DNA from: Methylobacter sp.
Lineage (GTDB): Bacteria > Pseudomonadota > Gammaproteobacteria > Methylococcales > Methylomonadaceae
Direction of reading: 5' to 3'
DNA length: 64,000 nt
Assembly: GCF_023227905.1 (NCBI RefSeq)
Contig: NZ_JALOCF010000011.1
Span: forward strand, 1 to 64,000
Part shown: positions 18,894 through 27,824 of the stretch, in pieces
How the letters are laid out: the number at the start of each line of letters is the position of its first letter
Numbering within the stretch: the first letter of the stretch is position 1
Made by a program: the position numbers and the translations under genes
The notes under the pieces: generated by a model
Databases searched by the model: none
What the model was told of the DNA's origin: nothing
Seen by the model: only the letters and a program-made list of their open reading frames with translations

Positions 18894-21140
18894 TTATTTT
18901 CCACTCTCCCTGTCAGCGCAAATAACCCCGAACTCCTCTATTTCTTTGGGATTCAATTCGCAAAATTTGCGCTCAAAGTTGGTTTGGGTAAAGTTGAATA
19001 CAAAGTTAAACGTGTAATCGCGTTTTTCCACGTCTTCGCAATCGGAAGATTCGTTCCGACAATTTTCTTGATTCGGCAGTTCGGGTTTTCGTAAATCGCT
19101 ATGCGCGCCCATTAGAGGAGTATGGGAGTCGTAAACGTGTCCGGCATCGAAGGAGTAAAATTTTTCCCTTTGCCATAAGGTTTCGCCAGGACTGAAATCC
19201 GTCGACATGTCCGCAACAAAAGGTTCGGCGCTGAATCGGCTGAAAGTGAGTGGACCTATATTGGGTGCAAAAGGCGGTTTTTTTAGGCTTTTTAAATCGA
19301 TCAGCGTTTTTTGGCAAGCGATTGGATGTTTGTCATCGATACACTCAGCCTCACCGAACGGTTCCCTTAAGGAGTAATAATCCTCCAATCCCCATAAATT
19401 CCCTGCTATCCATCGCCCATCGGCCAAATGGTTCAGGCCGGTTTTGCCCAAACCCGGCTTGTTCAGGCGGAACAAGCCTTGCTCGGATTCGTTCCGATAT
19501 AACATGTTGGTCGGCAGGAAATAATCCACCGCATTGGCGGTTCCTTTGGCGACGCTTTGCCAGCCGAAACTCGAATCGGATGGGGGCTGATAAAGACCGC
19601 CCAGCGTACCGTTCTGGACATGATGCCAGAAATCCCACGGTATGTTGACCAGGCTATAAAATACGAGTCCGACATGGGTATAAATGAGGCTATAGCCGAG
19701 ATCCACAGGGGCGATCGCTGCCTGCAACAGATGTACCGGCAGCTTCAACCACCGGTTATTATTTTGATAACTTAACTGATCCAGTTTTTTGCTTGCCTGA
19801 TTCCCGATTTGAGTAATTTGAGTATTCAGGATGTTTTCGCGCAAGCTGAATAAAGCGCCATTCGCATAGTCATAGGTCGTGTAAACGATGGCTTTACGGG
19901 AGATGAATCTGAGCGTCTGTGTCGGCGCGAAATTAACAACATCCACAGGATACGATAATTCACCGGGATGGAAGGCCGGGTTAAACAACACCAGCGAATT
20001 AATCGGTGTTTCTGTGGTTTTATCGTACCATTCCTTTAATAACAGCGGTTTATGCAGCCCGCTAAACGCAATCTCCAGTTCTCCGAATGGCTTGCGGTGC
20101 CCCGTAAGGTCGCACACGGCCAGATCTTTCAATAATTCGCTCGAACCTTTCTTGGTCTGGTTGCAACCGGCTAGATGACTAAATTGTTTGGGACTTGCTG
20201 CAATGGATTCCAGCATCCATCGTCTTACCGCTTCCATGCCGGCCATCGTAACCAGTTTAGCGCCATAACTATGTCCAATAAGATGTAATTTAGTCTTTGC
20301 CAACGAAACGCAGACATCATCGTCCGGATTCAGCGGATCGGGTTTCATGCAACTGGAGTCAGACACCGATTTATTTGCTTCCTCGCCATTGGCCTGATCC
20401 GCCATTTTCCCCTCTTTCAACGTTGTTCTGGATTTTATGGAAGGGATTTGCTTTTGTTTAATTAAACGGTAAATCAGAGCCGACACCGGGACATCCTCGC
20501 CCATTATCGCGTCGGCGTCTTGAATCAAGTTGGTGTCAAAATAGCCATAAGGGCTGTCTTTCCAATCCTTATCCAGATAATCGTTCGGATACTGCGGCCC
20601 CAATGCAGTTTGTGCCGCATTCAGGCTTTGTTTCCAGGCAGAGAGCATGTGCAACGGGACCTTATCGATAAGGTTAGTGAAAGGCTGTGCGGCCGAATCC
20701 ATCCCGAACGGCAGGATGGCCTTGGCCATATTGGTGACCGGGCGAGTTGCCGATGTCCACGTTACGAAGATGAAATAGGGCTGAAAGGTGGCGAGCGGTT
20801 TGTCGTCCTTCATGAACTTGTCGATCCGTTCCATGTAATTATGGTAATTGGCGATGGCCAGCGGCAAGGTATAATCCCAGCCGTGAGAGATCAGATAAAT
20901 ATCGCTGATGGGAGGCTTATCGAGCGCTTTACGCCACTTCATCTCGACCAGCAAATCCTCGATCGGATGGGTCAACAGGCGGTGGTCGCCGTTGTAAATG
21001 GCGAATGTGTAATTATGGCCGCGCACCATGTAAGACTCTTTTTTATGAGGCATATAGGGAGTCAGATGCTTCTCGGTACAGCCATTGAGCAAAAATAGCG
21101 CTATGCAGCTGGATAGGGCGAATCGGAAAAGAGAGGCCAT
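18894..21140 (-). CDS. Large outer-membrane-type lipoprotein with alpha/beta-hydrolase motif
   Basis: A 748-residue protein with a lipoprotein signal (hydrophobic run, then LLNGC with Cys21). It has a hydrolase nucleophile elbow GHSYG (Ser291) in a context like esterases and lipases (LHLIGHSYGAKLVTM). ISHGWDY at about residues 84-90 may supply the oxyanion region. An insertion rich in charged residues (about 235-275) precedes the Ser motif. The C-terminal 350 residues resemble nothing I recognise. It stands alone with a strong ribosome site (AAGGAG). A serine hydrolase of unknown substrate is the best call. Confidence 0.7.
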   Translation of the reverse strand: MASLFRFALSSCIALFLLNGCTEKHLTPYMPHKKESYMVRGHNYTFAIYNGDHRLLTHPIEDLLVEMKWRKALDKPPISDIYLISHGWDYTLPLAIANYHNYMERIDKFMKDDKPLATFQPYFIFVTWTSATRPVTNMAKAILPFGMDSAAQPFTNLIDKVPLHMLSAWKQSLNAAQTALGPQYPNDYLDKDWKDSPYGYFDTNLIQDADAIMGEDVPVSALIYRLIKQKQIPSIKSRTTLKEGKMADQANGEEANKSVSDSSCMKPDPLNPDDDVCVSLAKTKLHLIGHSYGAKLVTMAGMEAVRRWMLESIAASPKQFSHLAGCNQTKKGSSELLKDLAVCDLTGHRKPFGELEIAFSGLHKPLLLKEWYDKTTETPINSLVLFNPAFHPGELSYPVDVVNFAPTQTLRFISRKAIVYTTYDYANGALFSLRENILNTQITQIGNQASKKLDQLSYQNNNRWLKLPVHLLQAAIAPVDLGYSLIYTHVGLVFYSLVNIPWDFWHHVQNGTLGGLYQPPSDSSFGWQSVAKGTANAVDYFLPTNMLYRNESEQGLFRLNKPGLGKTGLNHLADGRWIAGNLWGLEDYYSLREPFGEAECIDDKHPIACQKTLIDLKSLKKPPFAPNIGPLTFSRFSAEPFVADMSTDFSPGETLWQREKFYSFDAGHVYDSHTPLMGAHSDLRKPELPNQENCRNESSDCEDVEKRDYTFNFVFNFTQTNFERKFCELNPKEIEEFGVICADRESGK

Positions 21141-21240
21141 GTGTTCTCCTTCTTTTTAGCTTGGTTTCATAACCAAAGTGAGCTTTAAAAATAGCGGATG
21201 GCGTTGCCGTTTTTTAACTCATTTTGTAATGAGATCAAGC

Positions 21241-21382
21241 CGGGTAGGGGCGCATCGCGCATCCTTTCCGAATGCTGAAAAACAAAGCACTGCTCTAAAG
21301 CATCTCAACGAGCAATCCATTTCAAATATCAATATTTCCAGCGCCGTTGAACATCGGAAAGGGGCGCGATGCACCCTACCCG
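21241..21382. mobile_element. MITE-like element with ~28-bp imperfect terminal inverted repeats
   Basis: Left end 21241-21270 and right end 21355-21382 are imperfect inverted copies of each other. The outer bases CGGGTAGGG pair with CCCTACCCG, the inner part GCATCGCGC is also shared, and CTTTCCG pairs with CGGAAAG. The 84-bp centre is A+T-rich and has no gene. This is the shape of a non-autonomous transposable element. No target duplication was confirmed. Confidence 0.6.
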
Positions 21383-21433
21383 ACATTTGTAAACGGCCCA
21401 TTGACTTCCGGGTCGTTAAATTCCGCATCAAGT

Positions 21434-21577
21434 TCAGCTGTAGTTTCGCCTATAAGGGGCCTTTTCCGTGAGCCGCAGAGCATCAGCGATATAAGCTAAC
21501 TCATCTGTACTCAGTTCGTCGCTTAGAAATAGCCGACAGAGCGCCTTTTCTTCTTCTAGAGAAACCTTAAGCTCCAC
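21434..21577 (-). CDS. Possible small acidic protein or gene remnant (47 codons)
   Basis: This frame reads as a plausible acidic helical peptide (LEEEKALCRLFLSDEL, then STDELAYIADALRL) from a GTG codon at 21577. The region from here to 21911 is otherwise empty. The frame can be read a little further upstream to a stop at about 21610. There is no strong ribosome site, so it may be the tail of a decayed gene. No family is recognised. Confidence 0.3.
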   Translation of the reverse strand: MELKVSLEEEKALCRLFLSDELSTDELAYIADALRLTEKAPYRRNYS

Positions 21578-21911
21578 ATCTTCTTCACAAATGCTAAGTT
21601 TTTATCGGTTTTTTTGCCATCAGTATCATTACTGAGGGCAGACGGTGTTTAAATTTTCCAGTCGCTAACCACTACCCTGTTGATATTAGGCATGTAAATT
21701 TATGACTGGAAAACTCAGCACTCAATAGTGGCACAGAGTGAAAGCCGTTTTCCACTTTCAGGGCAATGTCAGTTGCACCTTGAAGAGCGGATGTCCTTTA
21801 AGGCTTCAACACAGTTTCGACCCTCAGTGGCCTCACGGTACTCACTGCGCCAGAAGTCAGTTTGGCGATGACTTCGCACATTGAATGCCGTTATTTTATT
21901 GACGGTTATTT
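21578..21911. other. 334-bp stretch without a supported gene
   Basis: Nothing with coding character, RNA-gene structure or a clear terminator was seen between the small frame and the DUF924 gene. Confidence 0.4.
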
Positions 21912-22508
21912 TCAAAACGATGAACCCGGCATTTTCAGAAAATCCATTTCTTCCGGGGTTGAGGTTCGGCCCAGTATGGCGTTGCGGTGTGGATAACGGC
22001 CGAAACGGTCGATGATGTCCTTGTGTCGAAGTTCGGATTCGCGGCTGCCCTCCAGGCCCGACTGGCTGAACAAAGAAACCGCAACCGCGTGGATGATCGG
22101 TGACTCGCTGTGCATGTAGGGCATGTAAAGGAAAGCTTGCTGTGCGGTGTCCAGTTCGCGGTCGGCATTGGCGGCCACAGCCTTTTGCGCCAGAGCCAGC
22201 GCCAGGCTGTCGTTGGCATAGGCTTTGGGATGGCTACGATAGAGATTGCGCGAAAACTGATCAAGAACAATGATTTCAGCTAGTCGGCCGGCTGACTCAC
22301 GCCAGCCATACAGTTCACAGCGTTCGGCGGCATCATGTAAGGCACCAAAGCGTGACTTGATTTGTCGATCAACATCGCCTGAACGCCCCCACCAAAGCTT
22401 GGGGGTGATTTCCTTAAACCAGAAAGCCAGGATATCGTCCGGCATTGGCTGCCTTGAATTCATGTGGTTAGGCTCATAAAAACTGTCCAGTAAGAACAAC
22501 TGTCTCAT
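21912..22508 (-). CDS. DUF924 family protein
   Basis: A 198-residue protein with the DUF924 features: ILAFWFKEI near the start, WWGRSGDVDRQIKSRFG, then IIVLDQFSRNLYRSHPKAYAND split over residues 74-95. A HAVAVSLF segment and a C-terminal FGRYPHRNAILGR complete it. The family is common in proteobacteria and has no assigned role. The start could be ATG 22508 or an internal ATG at 22463; neither has a good ribosome site. Confidence 0.85.
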   Translation of the reverse strand: MRQLFLLDSFYEPNHMNSRQPMPDDILAFWFKEITPKLWWGRSGDVDRQIKSRFGALHDAAERCELYGWRESAGRLAEIIVLDQFSRNLYRSHPKAYANDSLALALAQKAVAANADRELDTAQQAFLYMPYMHSESPIIHAVAVSLFSQSGLEGSRESELRHKDIIDRFGRYPHRNAILGRTSTPEEMDFLKMPGSSF

Positions 22509-22639
22509 TGATCAATTAAAGCAGTTTATTTTAGCAGTGGCTATAAAGGTTACTGAAACAGGTAAAATGTGGACTGCGACCTACAAGTTGACATAAATCA
22601 ACAGACCAAGCGACTCAAAATAAGGCAGATGATTCTTCA

Positions 22640-23478
22640 ATGACGTTACTCGATTTTTCATTTTAACAAATCCTCGCTATTGCTCTGGTGTTCGTCTGGA
22701 CCGGCTTTGTTCGGACCGGGCTGGGTTTCGGCGGCGCCGCGCTGGGATTGCCGCTGATGTTATTTATCCATAACAATCCATTGTTATGGTTACCCATCTG
22801 ATCGGTGTGCATTTATTGTTTTTCTCCGGCTTAACCTTGCTTAACCGTTTGCATAATGTCGATTGGCCGTATTTGCGCTCTTCCGCAATTTACATCCTTC
22901 CCGCTGCTTTCGTAGGTGTTTTTGGACTGCTGAACCTGCCAATCTTATGGCTGAATAGTTTTATTTATTCAGTTACCTTGTTTTACGGCTTTACCTGGCT
23001 GCTTAACCGAGGCATTCAGAGTCGACATGTTTGGGCAGATAGAGGGTTATTAATGTTAGGCGGATACGTTGCCGGAATTTCTTTGACCGGAGCGCCATTG
23101 ATGGTTGCAGTCTATATGCGCAACGTCAGCAAACAAAAGTTACGGGATACTTTGTTTATCTTATGGTTCACGTTGGTCAGCATCAAAATGACTACATTTA
23201 TTGCCTTATCCGTCGATTTGCACTTGTTAACGGCACTGGCGCTGTTACCGATTGCCGCGATAGGGCATATAGTGGGCTTGAAAGCGCATAACGCGATTAT
23301 GCGCAATGACTTGCTGTTTAAACGCTGGATCGGCGGCGGCTTGGTGACTTGTGAGTCTGTTGGGATTATGGCAGTTATATCGCCAATTTGTTCAGGACTT
23401 TTGATGAAAAACATTGACTTTGAGCTGGCAGTTCCGAAAATTAGTCTCAACGATCTCAGAACCGGTGGGCTTTCTTGA
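22640..23478 (+). pseudogene. TauE/SafE family membrane permease, broken
   Basis: Frame from 22786 to 23478 encodes the C-terminal two thirds of a TauE/SafE-type transporter (GISLTGAPLMVAVYM, IGHIVGLKAH). The missing N-terminal part lies just upstream in another frame: bases 22667-22798 read LAIALVFVWTGFVRTGLGFGG, minus its last residue, and GLPLMLFI. Two lesions separate it from a normal gene: an in-frame TAA at 22664, eight codons after ATG 22640, and a frame change at about 22787-22800. TauE/SafE proteins export sulfite or sulfonates in known cases. Both lesions would have to be sequencing errors for the gene to be intact. Confidence 0.75.
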
Positions 23479-23537
23479 ATGCCGGGTTCGGCCATTACGC
23501 GACATTCAAAGACTTTAACTTTAAAACCAAAGCAGTC

Positions 23538-23631
23538 GCTCAACGTGAAGCTCAGCCGAGACAAGCCGCGTAGCTGCTTGATGTCGGCTGGAGCGTAGCG
23601 GAAACGTGTCGGTTTGATCGCCACGTTAGAC
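23538..23631 (+). repeat. attC-like structured repeat (weak)
   Basis: The 94-bp stretch begins GCTCAAC (fits RYYYAAC) and ends GTTAGAC (fits GTTRRRY). AACGTG and CACGTT near the ends pair, and an inner hairpin (arms 23550-23566 and 23576-23594) has unpaired bulges. These are traits of integron attC sites. However, the inner stem is off-centre, and no integrase or second site is seen in the window. Confidence 0.25.
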
Positions 23632-24090
23632 CTAGTGCTTACTGTGGTCGGAGCCAAGCGGTTTTGTTTCTGTGCGAATTTGGTATGACGCATGACACGC
23701 GACACATTTGCTCATGGAGCCGCTCAATTGACGTAATGTGAGTTTAGGGTCTTTTTTTGATTCCGCGTCCGAAGCGATTTGATCAAAATCCTGATGCAAG
23801 GACATGCCCAACCCCATGAATTCTTTAGGCAACACGCCTTTGAGGTGATCCTCGGCTTTATGCGCCATGCTCATACCCAAGGGACGGGCGTGTTGGGCAA
23901 CCGCTGCCATGTCATCACTAGAAAGTGCGGCCATGATATTTTGCGTGCCGGATAACAAAGCCCGCATTTCCTCAAGCACATGACCGCGTTGAGCTTCGGA
24001 GAGTTTGAGAGTTTGGCGATCGTCATGATCGCCTGCAAACGCAGCGGTTACTAGCAGCAAGCAGGCAATGATTGCTATTGGTTTTTTCAA
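23632..24090 (-). CDS. Cytochrome c'/c-556-like monohaem cytochrome
   Basis: A 152-residue periplasmic protein with a Sec signal peptide (cut near AAFAG, residue 20). It is largely helical and ends with one haem-binding motif CVACH (129-133). A single C-terminal CxxCH in a small four-helix protein is the mark of cytochrome c' and c-556. The start is TTG 24090 with ribosome site AAGGAG. Such proteins bind NO or take part in electron transfer; no partner gene is nearby. Convergent with the broken permease gene. Confidence 0.83.
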   Translation of the reverse strand: MKKPIAIIACLLLVTAAFAGDHDDRQTLKLSEAQRGHVLEEMRALLSGTQNIMAALSSDDMAAVAQHARPLGMSMAHKAEDHLKGVLPKEFMGLGMSLHQDFDQIASDAESKKDPKLTLRQLSGSMSKCVACHASYQIRTETKPLGSDHSKH

Positions 24091-24464
24091 TTGAAGCTCC
24101 TTGGTTGAAAGTTAAGTGGTCTAACAAATAATTAAATAGCTCACCTTATATCAACAGCAAATGCTCTTCTACACAATAATTTCTTGATCAGCATGTGATT
24201 TTCTTTTCCGTATATCATCGGTGAAGTAATCATGGACGATAATAATTAAATTGCTGCCATTGAATCAGATGAAGCTGTAGACCGCAACGGCTCGAACTCA
24301 GTCTTTTAATGATGACGTAGTTCGGCCAAGTGCGGCCACAAAGATAGTGAGTTAATGTCTGCTTCGCGGCTTTTGCTGTCCGTGGGATTTAACTCTTTAC
24401 CTAACCCCCGCCCCGCAACACGTCATCCGGTGTCATACGGCTAATGCTTAGCGCACTCTACAAG
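24091..24464. other. 374-bp intergenic region
   Basis: A+T-rich near 24110-24260, which would hold the cytochrome promoter on the minus strand. No gene, hairpin or recognisable site was found. Confidence 0.4.
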
Positions 24465-25778
24465 CTAAACATCCATCTTTGCAATCGCTTCGGCCGAAGG
24501 TTTAACGAAAAAATAAAGCAAGCCGATAAAGGCCATGATTCCGCCCGCGATTAAAAGTTCTTCTGATTGGGCTTGCGTCAACATCGCTATACACACCCCT
24601 AAACCAGTTGCCGGAACAAACGCCGGTACTTCGAAGCGGCTCTTCACTTTGTCTTTTCTCTGTAAGACAATGAGGGCGAGGTTCACGAGCGAAAAACAAA
24701 TAAGGAGTAAAACACTGGTCGCCCGCGCTAAATCTGAAATGTCTCCGCTCAAGGCTAAAATCAGAAGCACCACTAGCAAGATTAGAATGGCTCGATGCGG
24801 AGTTAACCGTTTCGGATGAATATCCGCCAAAAATTTGGGTAGCAGCCCTTGAGATGACATGCCATAAAGAAGGCGCGAACCCATCACGTAGTTTAAAAGT
24901 GCGGTGTTCGATACTGCGACGAGCGCAATCAGGCTAAAAATCACCGGCGGAAACCCAGGGACGGCTTTGCCGATCACGTCAACGAGCGGCTGTTTCGATG
25001 CCGCCAGCTCCGTTGCAGGGATGATCGAGACCGCGACAATGCTGATCGACATGTAGATGAGGGAGGAAATTGCCACCGATAGAAGTAGGCCCTTTGGCAA
25101 TGTCCGCTCAGGTTCGACAACTTCCTCACTCACGTTCAGCATATCCTCAAAGCCCACAAAAGAGTAAAAGGTCAGAACGGCTCCGCCTAGAAGAACAGGA
25201 ACTGTCAGATCGCCGACTGGATTTTGTGCCGTAGTCGCATCGAGGTAATTGACGTTACCAACAAAACTTAACCCCATTAAAATAATAAAAAGGAGACCGC
25301 CGATTTCAATGGCGGCTAGAAAACTATTGGTCCAAATCGTTTCCCGAATGCCTATAAAAACAATCATGGCTAAAAAGAGCGCTAATCCAATAATAATGAC
25401 GGGCTCTGGAAATAGCGGGAAAAGTCCCGAAAAATAGTCGGCAAAAACTCGGCACGCGGTAGCCATCGAAGTAAGACCGGACGCAAGTACCGCAAGGCCC
25501 ACGGCATAAGCCAAGAAAGGACTCCCGAAAGCTTTATGCGTAATGTAAGAAGCGCCCCCCGCACGCGGGTAGCGCGAGCCTAACGATGCATAAGAAAGTC
25601 CGGTAAACGAGGCGGCGATCATACTCACCATAAAGGCCGCCCAGACTGCGTTGCCCATGAGACCAGCGGCTTTCCCGACCAATCCATAGATGCCCGCCCC
25701 CAAAATATCGCCCACTCCGTAAAGAACGAGCGGCCACAAAGTAATATGTTTTTTTAAGCTCGCTTTATGGGTTGCCAT
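24465..25778 (-). CDS. APC-superfamily amino acid/amine permease
   Basis: A 437-residue protein with about twelve membrane segments. The first segment has the APC motif GVGDILGAGIYGLVGKAAG, and the sixth has SFVGFEDMLNVSEEV followed by a conserved polar stretch. It imports an amino acid or amine by proton or antiport coupling; the substrate cannot be read from sequence. It stands alone and its start at 25778 has only a weak ribosome site. Confidence 0.87.
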   Translation of the reverse strand: MATHKASLKKHITLWPLVLYGVGDILGAGIYGLVGKAAGLMGNAVWAAFMVSMIAASFTGLSYASLGSRYPRAGGASYITHKAFGSPFLAYAVGLAVLASGLTSMATACRVFADYFSGLFPLFPEPVIIIGLALFLAMIVFIGIRETIWTNSFLAAIEIGGLLFIILMGLSFVGNVNYLDATTAQNPVGDLTVPVLLGGAVLTFYSFVGFEDMLNVSEEVVEPERTLPKGLLLSVAISSLIYMSISIVAVSIIPATELAASKQPLVDVIGKAVPGFPPVIFSLIALVAVSNTALLNYVMGSRLLYGMSSQGLLPKFLADIHPKRLTPHRAILILLVVLLILALSGDISDLARATSVLLLICFSLVNLALIVLQRKDKVKSRFEVPAFVPATGLGVCIAMLTQAQSEELLIAGGIMAFIGLLYFFVKPSAEAIAKMDV

Positions 25779-26192
25779 TTTTTCATGGTTCCTACTGTAA
25801 ACCTGAATTCCCAGTTGAAACAGTTTAAAGGATGATCCCTAACACGAATAGTGAACACTTCAAAAATCGAGTATTCTCAACGAAAGAGAAGTACTTGCAT
25901 GAGCACAAAAGTGGAAAACCGCTTTTAACTTTTTCCACTGATCAGCGTGTCTTTGCTACCCATTAAAACTAGGTATTCTTTTATTATCAGTAAGATATAA
26001 AAAACTATTTTGAAAAAATTCTAACGCTCTTTCGCTATAAGAATGGCAAAATTTCGACGCCGTTTTCCACCCCAAGGCATTCCGTTCAGGATGTCCAAGC
26101 AGAAGAGCATCCTCGGCTTAAGACCCCGAACTTGCAGAGGTTGGGCGGTTTTACCTAAACTATATCGGTATCCACTTCAATTCCAGCGCATT
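25779..26192. other. 414-bp divergent intergenic region
   Basis: This must hold the promoters for the permease (-) and the transpeptidase (+). It is A+T-rich at 25960-26040 but I cannot assign a promoter. An in-frame ATG at 26043 could extend the downstream gene, but the added 50 residues would hide its lipoprotein signal. Confidence 0.4.
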
Positions 26193-26993
26193 ATGAAATC
26201 AACCACCCAAATCATTGCCAGCTTGGCCTTGACAGGAGTGCTCGTCGCCTGCTCCGGGCACAAGCCCGCCGTCAACAAGACTAGCACTCCCGCCGTCAAA
26301 CCACAGGTTCAAGCCGCGAGGAAAATCTATGATATCCCGCCTCCCAAGCTGCCTGGCCAATGGACCGTAGAGGATACTCTGCAAGTTTACGGCAAATACG
26401 CGATAAGCGAACTCACTCCCTACTTCACCAAGGCCAAGGTGTCTTACCCTCCCAAGGAAGTTACCTTCATCGCCTTAAAACAGGAAAAGAAACTGGAACT
26501 ATGGGCCAGGGACAGCGGCGAGTTTCGCTTCATCCGCGACTATGACATCCAGTCCGCCAGCGGCGTGGCCGGCCCCAAATTGCGCCAAGGCGACAAACAG
26601 GTGCCGGAAGGCATTTATCGTATTGAGGCGTTGAATCCCAACAGCCATTACCACTTGTCGATGAAGCTAAATTATCCCAACGAATTCGACCTCGTCCATG
26701 CCTGGCAGGAGGGGCGCGCCGATCCGGGCTCGGATATCTTCATCCATGGCAGAGCCGCCTCCATCGGTTGCCTCGCCATGGGCGATAAAGCGATAGAGGA
26801 ACTTTTCGTCCTCACCGCACACGTGGGCGCCGAAAAGGTGAAAGTCGTCATTGCCCCGCACGACCCCAGGATCTACCCTCTGGAGGCTGACTCCGAAGAA
26901 CTTCCGGCATGGACCCCGGAGCTTTATTCGCTCATTTCCCGCGAAATCAAAGCCCTGTCACCCGTGGTGAAGTCGGCAAAAATCAGGTTATGA
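26193..26993 (+). CDS. YkuD-domain L,D-transpeptidase lipoprotein (YafK-like)
   Basis: A 266-residue protein. From ATG 26193 it starts with a lipoprotein signal (LTGVLVAC, Cys20). The YkuD catalytic motif HGRAASIGC (185-193) has the nucleophile Cys193. Within the family, enzymes of this type attach or release peptidoglycan cross-links or lipoprotein anchors using meso-diaminopimelate. The length and the lone YkuD domain without LysM resemble YafK/DpaA. It stands as a single gene. Confidence 0.85.
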   Translation: MKSTTQIIASLALTGVLVACSGHKPAVNKTSTPAVKPQVQAARKIYDIPPPKLPGQWTVEDTLQVYGKYAISELTPYFTKAKVSYPPKEVTFIALKQEKKLELWARDSGEFRFIRDYDIQSASGVAGPKLRQGDKQVPEGIYRIEALNPNSHYHLSMKLNYPNEFDLVHAWQEGRADPGSDIFIHGRAASIGCLAMGDKAIEELFVLTAHVGAEKVKVVIAPHDPRIYPLEADSEELPAWTPELYSLISREIKALSPVVKSAKIRL

Positions 26994-27052
26994 CTAATAA
27001 AGGCGGGATTTTGTTAGCCAGCCTCACAGTGCGCAGATTGGAACGACGCAAG

Positions 27053-27090
27053 GAAGCCCAACGGAACGCCGCCGAAAAGGGTTGGGCTTC
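27053..27090. repeat. Perfect 10-bp inverted repeat (REP-like)
   Basis: GAAGCCCAAC (27053-27062) pairs exactly with GTTGGGCTTC (27081-27090) across an 18-nt loop. The right arm can also pair with AGCCC just beyond it. Could be a REP-type repeat or a terminator for the transpeptidase gene about 60 bp upstream. Confidence 0.5.
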
Positions 27091-27496
27091 GTACCTCAGC
27101 CCAAAGAACTCATTCAACTTCGACCGAGCATTATCGGCCATTTAGAAACAGTCGCCAGTTTCCAATGAATGGCTGCTTAGGCTTATAAAGCAAGTCATAT
27201 TATCATTTTCGTCAATTAAGAAAGTGCTATCTGTGTGTCAACCGCAATACCTCGGGTAAAAGGAACCTATTGTTATTGTAAATGTGGCATAGAAAAGCAG
27301 ATCACATCCATGTGGTTACGGGTATAACTTGAAGAAAAATCATCCAAGGCCCAACCTGAGCTGTGTCACTATGGAACACCTGTAACGAAACGGCACAGTT
27401 TGACAATCCCGCATTCATCAAAAAAACGCAGAAATCTCTTACCTTATCAAATGGTCGATCCCGTCATAGTGAGGCTTATAGCGGCGAAGAGGCATT

Positions 27497-27512
27497 TGGC
27501 ACAGACCATGCA
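27497..27512 (+). promoter_or_regulatory. Sigma-54 (-24/-12) promoter
   Basis: TGGCAC-N5-ATGCA at this position fits the sigma-54 consensus TGGCAC-N5-TTGCA with one mismatch. The GG and GC pairs are exactly ten bases apart, the strict spacing. It points toward the sigma-54-dependent activator gene about 310 bp downstream, which suggests autoregulation or a long leader. Confidence 0.55.
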
Positions 27513-27824
27513 TTATGCTTTGACAATCAGCTTTGAGGCAATGGCAGCATTATAGGTATGACGGATTAAACCTAATGGCTGAGATTATTGCTCTACTTGT
27601 AAGCCAGATGTTGGGTGTTTAATTCTTGGGACTTACCTAAAGAAGCGTCTCTGATATAGCTATAAATGCTATGTTTCACCTGATTAAGTTTGAGCGTAAG
27701 ATGGATAAATGCACTAAGAAAGCAAAAAAAACGCCATTGTAAGTACTTGTTAAACCAGCAAAAAAGGCAAGCAAGTGCAGCAAAAATGACGCTATCCGAT
27801 CAAAATGAAAAATTAGGAAGCAGC

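Larger units (their letters stand above)
26994..27824. other. Intergenic region upstream of the sigma-54 activator
   Basis: About 830 bp without a supported gene. It holds an inverted repeat at 27053-27090 and a -24/-12 promoter at 27497-27512 (listed separately). The rest is A+T-rich. A frame reaching back to TTG 27690 is open but has no ribosome site. Confidence 0.5.
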
